A stretch of 10,623 nt of DNA from Polyrhizophydium stewartii (lineage: Eukaryota; Chytridiomycota; Chytridiomycetes; Rhizophydiales): NCBI GenBank assembly GCA_027604665.1, contig JADGIZ010000646.1, forward strand, positions 1 to 10,623, read 5' to 3'. Under the pieces are notes generated by a model. That model was given only the letters and a program-made list of their open reading frames with translations. It ran no database searches and had not been told where the DNA came from. This document shows, piece by piece, positions 1 to 8,400 of this stretch. Position 1 is the first letter of the stretch; the number at the start of each line of letters is the position of its first letter. A program made the translations under genes and the position numbers.

Positions 1-27
1 CACACACACACACACACACACACACAC
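1..27. repeat. (CA)n dinucleotide microsatellite at the window edge
   Basis: The first 27 bases are an uninterrupted CA repeat on the plus strand, TG on the minus strand, and it may continue beyond the window. On the minus strand it begins directly after a coding exon, so it supplies the GTGTGT splice donor of the gene at 28-705. Confidence 0.95.
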
Positions 28-705
28 CTGCTCGGTCTCGGCCGTGTACTGCCGCCCGATATCAGCCAGCATCTCCGCCTCGCGGTGCAGGTCCGAGACT
101 TGCTCGACGAGCGCGGCGCCGACGCGGCGGACGAGCTCGTCGCGCTCGGGCGACGGGACGTCCGCGAGGAGGCGGTCGAGAAAGTGATCCTGCCCATAGC
201 CTGCATCCAAAGCGGTGGCTGTCGTCGTCGTCGTCGTCGTCGTCGGTGTTGTGGGACCAGCGGTCTCTGCCCGGCTCGCCAGGCTTATATCCGGCGGCGC
301 AGACGTTGGCGAGATCCGCGGCGCGATGCCGACGAGATCTGGCCGCATGCGGGGTCGCTGCGCGCCGCGCCGCGGCGTGGGCGGCATCGCAGCGGGTGCG
401 GCCGACGGCGCGGTGGGCGGGACATGCGACGCTGGCGCGATGGCTGGAAGCCCCGCCGCAGCCCTTGCGCGCGCAGCAAGCGGCACCCGGCCGCCGCGCT
501 CATCGCCGCCGCCGCCGCCATCTGTCGCGCCGCCGACCTCGGCACCTGCAAGGCACCGACGCGGGCAGAGCGGCTGCAGGGCGTGCGGGTGCGCATGCGC
601 CAGCGTGCCGGCAGAAGGCCTCGCGCGCGGGGCGGGTCTGAGCGGCGCGGGATGCATCGCAGGCGGGTGCGCGGGTCGCGCCATGACGCCGCTGGCGCTT
701 TGCAT
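28..705 (-). CDS. Unrecognised protein, 5' exon only; low-complexity N-terminus plus predicted coiled coil (partial)
   Basis: An open minus-strand frame (codons whose low coordinate is 1 mod 3) has no stop from about 1002 to the window edge. The chosen start is the ATG at 705, which has G at -3; ATGs at 888, 810, 684 and 657 are alternatives. It gives about 226 residues. Residues 1 to about 160 are Ala/Pro/Arg/Gly-rich and probably disordered, followed by a Thr8 run from a (GTC)8 repeat. The last 60 or so residues look like folded, charged helix: heptad-like leucines in DHFLDRLLADVPSPERDELV and in a segment ending AEMLADIGRQYTAETEQ. The exon ends CAG|GTGTGTG at 28/27, so the rest of the gene is outside the window. 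No family is recognised; a coiled-coil subunit of a cytoskeletal or kinetochore complex is possible but unsupported. The helical end is convincing; the start is uncertain. Confidence 0.55.
221..244. repeat. (GTC)8 trinucleotide repeat encoding Thr8
   Basis: Eight GTC units on the plus strand read as ACG... in the minus-strand coding frame, giving a threonine run just before the helical end of the partial gene. Being in frame, length changes would alter the protein without breaking it. Confidence 0.9.
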
Positions 706-782
706 CTCGACGGTGGTGTCGCACTCGCAAGCCAAGAAAACGACATTGACGCGAGCAAGTCGCGGGTTTGTTATTGCAGCGG

Positions 783-834
783 CCGTCGTCGCCGTCGTCG
801 CCGTCGTCATCGCTATCACTGCTGCTGCTGCTGC
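783..834. repeat. Imperfect (GTCGTCGCC)n and (CTG)5 repeats upstream of the partial gene
   Basis: A degenerate 9-base GTC/GCC repeat at about 783-807 is followed by five CTG units at 819-833. If translation started upstream of 705 they would encode Thr/Ala runs; with the start at 705 they lie in the 5' leader. Confidence 0.8.
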
Positions 835-1008
835 TTCTCTGATTAACGACTGCGTTTTAGAGGGCAAGGGCCACGTTGCCCATCTCATCCTTGCAGCCGC
901 TCCACCCACGCAACGCCGCCATCGCCCTCTCAACACACACACACGCAACCACACAAGCAAGTTCGACGAAAAAAGGAACGCAGGGGGGGGGGAGGGCGCA
1001 GGTCACAG

Positions 1009-1013
1009 CCAAT
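1009..1013. promoter_or_regulatory. CCAAT motif, possible promoter element of the partial gene
   Basis: CCAAT on the plus strand (ATTGG on the minus strand) lies about 300 bases upstream of the ATG at 705. CCAAT boxes act in either orientation in fungal promoters. A 5-base match is weak evidence by itself; its position in a non-coding gap is the only support. Confidence 0.3.
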
Positions 1014-1253
1014 AATCGACAATCAAAAGCAAGAGCAGCATCGCGCGTGCGCACACACGCAAGAGCCGACGCCGCAGCAGGCCGCACCAGCCACCACCAG
1101 CAGGCGCAAGCCACCACACAGCAGGGAGCAGGCTGCAGGGAGAAGCGATGCGTGTTTGTGGAGGGGGGAAGGTGAGGCGATAGGAGTGACCAAAAGCAAG
1201 AAGACATGAATCGGGTGTGCGGTGGGGAGACGCCAGACACTCCGCGCAGCGTG

Positions 1254-1283
1254 CTTGCACGACAGATCGCAAATCCGTGCAAG
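1254..1283. repeat. 8-bp inverted repeat (hairpin) downstream of the dsRBD stop codon
   Basis: CTTGCACG at 1254-1261 pairs with CGTGCAAG at 1276-1283 across a 14-base loop. It lies about 130-160 bases past the dsRBD stop on the minus strand, so it would be in the 3' UTR if the transcript extends that far. Function unknown. Confidence 0.5.
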
Positions 1284-1302
1284 TCTTGGAAGGAAAGGAA
1301 AC

Positions 1303-1398
1303 AAAAGGGTGAAGAAGAAGAAGAAGAAAGAAAGCGATTGACGAACGCAGGGAAGAAGAGAGACAGAGAGACAGAGAGAGACAGAGCGCAAAGAAGAG
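1303..1398. repeat. Polypurine/polypyrimidine tract
   Basis: The plus strand is nearly all purine, with a GAA-rich part (about 1311-1335) and a GAGACA/GAGA part (about 1355-1385). The minus strand, sense for both flanking genes, is correspondingly CT-rich. It begins close to the dsRBD stop and probably belongs to that gene's 3' UTR or the next gene's promoter. Confidence 0.8.
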
Positions 1399-1413
1399 CC
1401 TCCGCCAGTTTGG

Positions 1414-4400
1414 TCACGTCGGCCGCGGCGGCCAGAACTGAGCAAACTGGGGATGCGGCATCATCTGCGGCATCTGGCCCACGCCATAGGGCATCTGTGG
1501 CTGCGGCGGCCGCTGCTGAGCAGGCTGCGTCGCCTGTCCAGGGAACTGGTACAGATGCATCTGCTGCTGCTGCGGCTGCTGCGGCGGCTGCTGCTGCTGC
1601 GGCTGCTGGGGGTGGTACGCCTGCGGATACTGCTGGGCAGGCTGCTGCTGCGTCGGGGCATGCTGTGCGCGCACCATCGCGGCGGGCTGAGCAGCACGCA
1701 CCAGCGACGGCTGCGCCGCGGCCGCAGAGGTCGGGAACGCAACCTGGTGGTGCTGCATCGCCTGCTGCATCGCCTGCGATGGCTGCGACGGGCGCTGGTG
1801 CTGCGCGCCGGTCGCTGGCGGTAGAAACGCGGCGGAGGCGCCAGCCATCGCCACGCCAGATGCGCCGGCCCCAGCACCTGCGCTGGCGCTCGCGGCGCCG
1901 GCGCCAGCGCCTAGGGTGCCGACTGCAGCAACGCCGCCGCCGCCGCCTGCACGAGCGCTGCCGCCGGCGCCGGCGCCAAACATGGGGTTGACCGGCATCT
2001 GGAAAGGCATCTGCGCAACAGGGGGCATCGGGCCGAGCGGCAGGGGCGGCATCGGCGGCATTGGCGGCATGGGCATGCCCATGCCGCCAACCGCCATGCC
2101 AAGCGGGATCGGCATGCCCATGGGCATCGGCATCGGCATGCCCATGGGCATCGGCGGGCCGCCCATGCCGCCAAAGCGGCCGCCGTGCGAGGGGTGGCCG
2201 CCTGGGCCAAACGAGCGAGGTCCAGTGGGGGTTCGGTTGCTCGGCGACGGGCTCCAGCGCCCGCTGCGTCCACGGTCACGGTCACGGTCACGGTCGCGGT
2301 CGCGTCGATCACCGCCACCACCACCACCGCGCATGGGAGAGCGCGTGTTGCCGTGCGGGCCGCGCGGGTTGCCACGCGGGTTGTGCGGGCCGTTGCGGCC
2401 TCCGTGCGACTGCTGTCCACGATGCGACTGCTGAGCGCCGCTCGCAGACGATTGTGCAGGCGAGCCGGGCGGCGGTGCACCGGATGCAGTCCGCGCCTCG
2501 GCTGCACCGTCGCCCGACTGGCCGCAGCCGTCGCCGTCGCCATTGCCCGCACCAGCATCCGCGCCAGCATCTCCATCAGCCCCGCCTCCGCTCGAGCGCT
2601 CGACCGTCCGCGGCCCAGACGGCTCGACAGTGGCAGGCCCGCTCGACGGCTCGCCCGCGTCCCCGTTGTTGGCCGGAGCCGAGAGCGGCGAGCGAGCGGG
2701 CCCGCTTCCGTGCGCCGAGCCGACGGGGGTCCGGTTGACAGATGATGGGATCAGCGCGCCAGAGTGCGACGCCGCGCCGCGCGCCGGCCGGAGCCGTTTG
2801 TTAGCCGGTGCCGACGCCAGCAGCGCCGCCGACGGCACGTGCGGGTACCGCGGCAACAGGTTCTTGAGCGCCACCTGCGCCGCATCCATCTTGGCGTCGG
2901 CCTTCTTGCTGTAGTGTGCCTTGGACTTGAACTCGAGCGCCTTTCCATCGCGCGGCGTCAGGCGCAGCACCGCCTCGAACTTGCCTTGCTGCTCGCGCGA
3001 CTGCACAAACTCGCACCGCAGGCCAATGCGGTACTTTTGGCAAAGCTCGTTGAGATGCGAGAACGGCTGCACGCTTGGCGACACAAACGAGCGGCCGCCT
3101 TCCTCGCCGGCCCTGGACCGCGACGGGGAGCTCCCTGCCTCGTCGCCATAGAGCACGACGCCATCCTGGCTCGATCGGCGGGGTGCGCGGCCTTGGGTCA
3201 GAATCTCGGGCAGCGGCTCCTCGGGGTGCTTCTTGGAATGCAGGAGCGCCTTGGCCACGGCCTCGTCGTGGCGCGTCACGCGTCGGGTGTCGAGCCACAG
3301 CTCGCGGCATGCGACCTCGGCAGCGCATGCGCCTGCAAGTCAGCACAGAATCATCCGCCTGCGCACAGCAGCCACGGCGCGGTGCTCACAAATGCGGCAG
3401 CGCCGCGGGCATCCGCCGAATGCCGCCACGCCTCCTCCGACTCGAAATCGACGCCGTCGATGGTGAGGCGGCAGCGGAACTGCTTGGTCTCTGGGTCCTG
3501 TGTGGTCGTCCAGTCTTTGGGCAGCCGGGTGCTGTAGCAGAACGTCGTGATGACGCGGATGTGGTCGCGGAAGCGCGGCTTGCTGTTCGAGACTGCCCGA
3601 CTTGCGCCGAGATCCAGACCAACGCTCGGATTGAGCGGGTCGTATTCGTCACCCGCGGCGTCGGGATTCACGCCGGGCAGGAGCATTGTGTCCGAGACTT
3701 TCTGGAAGACTGTCAGGAATTCGAGCGCAAAGCCTGCAGCCTCGGTGCGCGCGGCCTCCTCTGTCTCGAGCGGGCTGCTAATCTCGAACACGCCGTCTGT
3801 CTTGAGTGCGACTTTAGCGATCCAGCCTTTGGGCGTCTCATGCGCAGAGTACTCGGGGGCTGGCTCCCCAGGTCGGTGTTTCTGCACAAACGCAGCCAAC
3901 TGCGCTGTAGGATCCGCATCAACTTCTGACTCAACGGGCACCGCGGCGGGTTCGGCGCGCTGCTGGGTATCTGGCACAGGCTCGGCCTCGTCAGGCTGCT
4001 GCTCCGCATTGGTCTGAATGCCAGGGGCACCGCGAGCACTCCCGCTCTCATCCTTGGTGTCCATTTCCTCCGTCCTGGCATTGTCTCCACCATCGTCGGC
4101 GTCGCTTGGTTTCTGCTCGCCCGCCGCCTCGTCATCGGCCTCTTCGTCAGGGCGAGCACGCTTCTTGCCCGCAACCGGAGCGATGCCATTCTCGCCTTCG
4201 CCCGAGTCCCCGCGATTGTGATGTGTCGCCGCGCCATCGGCTGCAGCAGCGGCAGCAGCGGCAGCAGCGGCAGCAGCGGCAGCCTTGACCGCAGCCGCAC
4301 GCTTGTCGAGCGTCTCTGCGCAGCTCGCAGCGATCGCATCCAAGTCGACCATGTACACGCGACGGCCTGGGCCGCCGTGAAGCGACTGTGGGCGGGCAAG

Positions 4401-5442
4401 CACAAACACGCCGTCAAGGACGAGCAGATTGAACAGATGGTGCAGAAAGTCGTGCGTCGGCATCGAGCCAAACGCGGCCATATGGGTGCCAAAGTCGTCC
4501 AAGTCAAAGGCGAACTTCTGGCGAAGCGTTCGGAACGTCGACAGCGCTCGCAGGTGCCAGGTGAGCAGGTCGCCCAGGAGGTTAAGCTGCATCGCGCCAG
4601 ACGGGATCCGAGCGGGAGGGGCCTCGGCCGCCGCCGCCGCCGCCGGCGCTGTCTCGGGCGGAGCCTGGGCTGCCTCTGCGTCCGCATCCGCGGCGCGATC
4701 AGGTATGCTTTGAAGCAGCGTCACCCAGAGCATGTGGGCGGCCAGATTGGCGTGCGGTGACGGAGGGAAGCCAGCGCTTGGCGGGGTGTCGCCGGCTGCC
4801 ACGGGCAGCAGAGCCAGCGAACGACCGGGGAGGTCGAGCTCGCGCAAGGCAGGCGCAGCCGCATCAGCGGCGAGCACGACGATGCTGGCCGAAGGCGGGA
4901 GCACGGCATGCATCTGGCCAGCGCAGAGTGCGAGCGACTGGGGGGCCGCGACGGCGCCCGAGACACAAGCGTCAGCCTGTCGTGGCCGCCTGCCGCAAAC
5001 CAGCACACGGGCAGCTCACCTCGTCGAGCTGGTCCGCAGGCAGCGCGGCGCGGATGACAAGCAGGCGGCCCAAGCCGCAGCCCAGCGCACCGTCGTCGCA
5101 GTTGCGCGGCAGCTGCAGCTGCTCCGCAGCGTCCGCGGGCACGACAAGGGCCAGAATCACGCTGGCCGGGAACACAAAGGGGACGAACCGCTCGAGAAGG
5201 CGCTGCGCGTGGGCAGGCTGGGCCGCCGAGACGAGGTACACGGCGCGCACGACTTCGCCTGCAGCTTCTGCGGCGGCCAGCAGGGCGTCCGCGTCCTCGG
5301 CGGTGGCGGGGACCAGTGTCGGCTGCGGCGTGAAGGGCTGCCGCAGCAGCCGCGCAACGCGATCCATCTCGGGCAAGAAGTGCTGAAGGTTGCCCGACCA
5401 GGAGGGTCCCGGGGTCCATCCCGCTCGCATCACAGCATTCAT
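1414..5442 (-). CDS. Protein with three double-stranded-RNA-binding domains and a long low-complexity C-terminal tail
   Basis: Spliced model: 5442-5020, 4937-3390, 3315-1414, about 1290 residues. Residues 1 to about 230 form an Ala/Leu-rich domain of unknown type; about 256-323 is a helical segment (LLGDLLTWHLRALSTFR). Then come an Ala15 run (360-374), a basic NLS-like KKRARP (399-404) and an acidic linker. dsRBD1 lies at about 484-551 (GWIAKVAL core, ETEEAARTEAAGFALEFL helix). dsRBD2 at about 598-665 is completed across intron 2 (DARGAAAF/VACRELW). dsRBD3 at about 740-811 is the best match (KFEAVLRL, SKKADAKMDAAQVALKNLL). The tail has RGG and (RD)n, Pro-Met-Gly and Gln-rich segments, typical of disordered, condensate-prone RNA-binding proteins. 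The family predicts dsRNA binding; no catalytic domain (RNase III, helicase, deaminase) is visible. Start: ATG 5442 has weak context; ATG 5430 (G at -3) is an alternative. The start is only 7 bases after the upstream stop codon. Confidence 0.8.
2071..2151. repeat. GGCATGCC/CCCATGGG palindromic repeat inside the Pro-Met-Gly coding segment
   Basis: A short-period repeat of GGCATCGG and GGCATGCCCATG units encodes the PMGMPMPMPMGM segment of the dsRBD protein. It contains a 10-base perfect palindrome at 2071-2080 and the same 14-base perfect palindrome (ATGCCCATGGGCAT) twice, at 2114-2127 and 2138-2151. Because of the self-complementarity the opposite strand encodes a similar Gly/Met/Pro sequence, which explains the antisense open frame there. 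Confidence 0.85.
2273..2302. repeat. (CGGTCA/CGGTCG)5 hexanucleotide repeat encoding (Arg-Asp)n
   Basis: Five 6-base units, three CGGTCA then two CGGTCG, read on the minus strand as alternating Arg and Asp codons within the RGG/RD part of the dsRBD protein tail. Confidence 0.9.
3316..3389 (-). other. Intron 2 of the dsRBD gene (74 bases, phase 0)
   Basis: The donor is TTT|GTGAGC at 3390/3389 and the branch-like GCTGAC is at 3344-3339. The first AG after the branch (TTGCAG, ending 3333) is only 7 bases from the branch A and gives the wrong frame. The next usable AG (GCCGAG, ending 3316) keeps phase 0 and restores the expected spacing of the second dsRBD helix, so it is the acceptor chosen. 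Confidence 0.7.
4243..4284. repeat. (GCAGCAGCG)4 tandem 9-base repeat encoding polyalanine
   Basis: Four perfect 9-base units (4243-4278) plus a GCAGCC remnant encode most of the Ala15 run between the helical region and the NLS/acidic linker of the dsRBD protein. Confidence 0.9.
4938..5019 (-). other. Intron 1 of the dsRBD gene (82 bases, phase 0)
   Basis: The donor is GAG|GTGAGC at 5020/5019, with GCTGAC at 4976-4971 and a C-rich acceptor CCCCCCAG|TCG at 4938/4937. Without splicing, exon 1 meets a TGA at 4974-4972. Both sides are phase 0, so the joined frame reads QLDE then SLALCAGQ. Confidence 0.85.
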
Positions 5443-5449
5443 TCGCACA

Positions 5450-8400
5450 TCAGTGCTCGCACAGAGTGAAGCGCTGGCCGAACACCTCATAGTTGACAAC
5501 GCCCTGCACATCCGTGCGCTCTTTCATCAGCTCCAGTCGCAACTCCTTGGCGTTGTCGAGTGTCATGGTTCCAGGGATGTGCTGCGTCACGAGCGGCCAC
5601 AGCTCAGGCGGCAGCGGCGTGGCCCGCAATCCTGCCTCGTGCCAGCCCTGCTGCTGCGGCACCAGGTGCGCCGTCGACACGACGCGCTTGGTCGGGTCCA
5701 CAAGGAAGAACACAAGGATCTTGCGGAACCCGGGCAGCGTCGGGTCCGCGAGCTCGAACGGCTCGACGCGGTGTTGATACACGTTGGGAAACACAATGCA
5801 GCGGCCGAGCTTGGCTTCGAGCGCACCGAGCTCTTCGTTGCGCTCTGTCTCCTGGTTCTCGATTCCATAGACATCCATCCAGTACATGCGGTCGTCCTGC
5901 TCGTATCGAATATCCTCGTTGAGCGCCGCACGGAAGCTGGGCCTCGATGTCGTGATGTTGTCCATGTCATAGTAACAGATGCCCGTGGCTACAATCGACT
6001 CGTTGGCCGTGCCTTCGATGTGCCAGCTGCCACCGCCGTACTTTGGCTTCTCGGGCGTCAGGTGGATGTTAGCCAGCTTGACAATCACCTGCAGGTTGCG
6101 GTCGCTCCAGTCAAGCGGCTGGGGAAGCTTCTCTGGCGGCTCAAAGTGCTCAGGCAGCTTCGGTACATGCACCGGCCGTGGAATGTCCGTGATCTCGTTG
6201 CCTTCGTCGTCGTACTGTTTTGGCCGCTGGTATCCCTCGGCAGGGTCTTTGATGTACGACCGGCTGAACTCGGTGTCCATGATGCCCGCAAGCTCCTCGA
6301 ACAGCGGCACGAACCGCGAGAACACCTTGGCAATCGTCACATACAACCCGCGGTGCCGCATCGGATGCAGGTTGTTGATCGGCGACAGGATCGACACAGA
6401 CCCGTCGTCTTGGACTCGGAACTCGGCCGGCAGCCACTGGAACCGCCGCGACGAGAACTGCGGCTGGCTGTCGAACACGGGCACGTCCGCCACCTTCTCG
6501 GTCTTGCCAAGCACGTCCCACGGCAGCATCTCGGTTGCGCCGCGCCGCTCGCCAATGTCGGCGACAAGCGTGCGGCCATACACAAGGCAGAACAGCGACG
6601 GATGCACGAGGTCGAGCACCTGGTTGCCTGTGCCCGGATGCCAGTCCTTCTTGTGCTCGGGCACGTTCTCGAGCGCACCGGCAAGCGCAACCAGTGCCGC
6701 GCGCAGATCGCCCGCGACGGCGTCGTCCGACACCACCGTGCGCTCGACGGCGCCGTGCACGACAGTCATGGTACCACCGAGCGCTGAGCGCACGCCGTGC
6801 GTGGCCAGGAACGCCGTCTCCTCGAGCGCCAGGTTGATGGCCGCGGCGCTGACGCCCTGCACAGCGGCCTCGGCGCGCCACTTGTCCGCGATGGCCGCAT
6901 CGCCGATCTTGGTCCACCACGACGGCTTGGACAGGATCGCGGTCATGAGCACCACGAACGGCATCTCAACCAGCGTCCGCGGCGTAACTTCCAGTATCGA
7001 GCTGTATCCGATCTTGAAAGCGATATCCTTATTGTCGGCGAACGGGATGATGCTGGTGTCGGCTGCTGTCGAGTGGTGCGGGAAGTACGTCCGCAGCAGT
7101 CGCGAGATGGTGTTCTTGAGGTCAGGTGTGACGTTGTTCTCGTCCAGAAGGCCTCGGAGGACGACGACGCCGTCGCACTGCTCGATCTCGACGACAATGC
7201 GGTTGGGACTTTCGACCTCGTCGAGCATCTCAAGCAGCGTCTTGATTGTAGTCATAGTGGTTTCTACATCGCGAACAATGCCCCGCCTGATCATGGCGAA
7301 GATGTTGCGCACAAATCCGATGTCAACCAGTTCAAGCAGCAGCTTGCTGTCAAAGTCTTTTGGAATCCGCCAACTGTAAACAAATGCCTTGAGGACAGAT
7401 TGGACGGTTAGCTTGCAAAGCTCCTCGTTGTCGCCGGCCAGTCCGTCGACCAGAGTCGCAACAATGCGTGTGCTGAAGAACAACGGCGACAGCTGCGCGA
7501 GCTTGAGGAACAGATTGCAAAATGACGTAGTCCACGAATAAATGAAGTCGTGTGACCGAAGGTTGGCCAGAACGACTTCAGGGCGGTCCAAGGCATCAAC
7601 CAAGCCGGCAGAAACAAGATGATTGAGAATCGCTGGATTATTCTCGAGAGAATTGTAGCCAAACACTCTGAGTGCAGCGACAGCGAGAGGCTCGACAGGA
7701 GAGCTATGCAAATCGCCACGGTCGATTGATACAGCGTCAGCGACAACGACTCAAGTCCATCAAAGGCCAGTGCGCGCTCACTTGATGCTGCGAACAATCA
7801 GCTGCGCGGCCATGTCGATGGCGTCTGCGCCTTGCGCTTCAGTAATCAGGTTCAACTTCTGCTCGAAGAAGCCCAGAGCGGCCTGCTGCGTGTCGGTCGA
7901 GACAGAGTCGAACTTGGCCGAGATCAGGCGCACAAACATGATGATCTGCATTGCCAGTCCGTGTCAGCGGCGAGGAACGCATCGTCCTTTGCGATGCTCG
8001 TGCTCGCCTCGCTCTCTTGGAGCTGAGTCCAGTAGTCCGATCCTTTAGCCGAAGCGCACATCAGCAGCTCCATGCATCGATGGTCCGTCTCGCTTGCGGC
8101 GTGGGCCATGATGGACGGCGTGCACTCCCGCAGCATCTCCTTTGTCCAAATGCTGCTTGCAACGGCCTTGAGCAACTCTGCGGCCTGGCGGGCGAGGTCA
8201 GCAGGCATACATGCTTCGGCCACTTAAGCGGCACGGCTGCCGTCGCACCTGGATGCGGCGCTCGACGTCGGGCGAGTCGAGCCAAGTGACCGCTGTCGAG
8301 ACGATGTCGCGGCCTCGGATTGCCTCAACGAGGCTTGAGCTGCATTCGTTCAGAAGCCTGACGGCAAGTCGCACGCATGCCGCCTGGGGAAGGGCAGTGT

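Larger units (their letters stand above)
706..1413. other. Intergenic region: 3' flank of the dsRBD gene and 5' flank of the partial gene
   Basis: About 700 bases between two head-to-tail minus-strand genes. No convincing coding sequence is seen on either strand; the open frames here are composed of simple-sequence Ser/Leu/Phe or Arg/Lys runs. It holds a CCAAT motif (1009-1013), a G10 run (983-992), CA-rich patches (about 930-945 and 1052-1062), a polypurine tract (about 1303-1398) and an 8-bp hairpin (1254-1283). No AATAAA is seen on the minus strand after the dsRBD stop, so the poly(A) site of that gene is not located. Confidence 0.7.

Noticed and set aside
1..27. Telomere or CRISPR-like repeat
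   Set aside because: It is a plain CA microsatellite; there are no spacers and no telomeric unit.
286..295. TATA-like sequence (GATATAAG on the minus strand)
   Set aside because: It lies inside the open frame of the partial gene and has no suitable downstream start.
85..1015. Plus-strand open frames of about 250-266 residues near the left edge
   Set aside because: They consist of Arg- or Ala-rich simple sequence opposite the partial minus-strand gene, with no folded-domain pattern; the minus frame has the helical segment and a clean splice donor.
1916..2434. Plus-strand Gly/Met/Pro frame
   Set aside because: It mirrors the dsRBD protein's PMGM tail because the underlying DNA repeat is palindromic.
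4721..5419. Minus-strand frame of 232 residues overlapping dsRBD exon 1
   Set aside because: It is in another frame, is Arg/Pro-rich, and runs across the intron; the chosen frame splices in phase.
5390..7379. Two long plus-strand open frames (about 465 residues each) opposite the DUF4246 gene
   Set aside because: They are antisense shadows of a GC-rich coding sequence, rich in Arg, His and Ser without domain features. The minus strand carries recognisable DUF4246 motifs.
5450..7711. Treating the long DUF4246 frame as a gene starting at 7711
   Set aside because: The first codon there is TTG, not ATG, and the frame continues upstream to a splice acceptor at 7704, where it joins more ARM exons.
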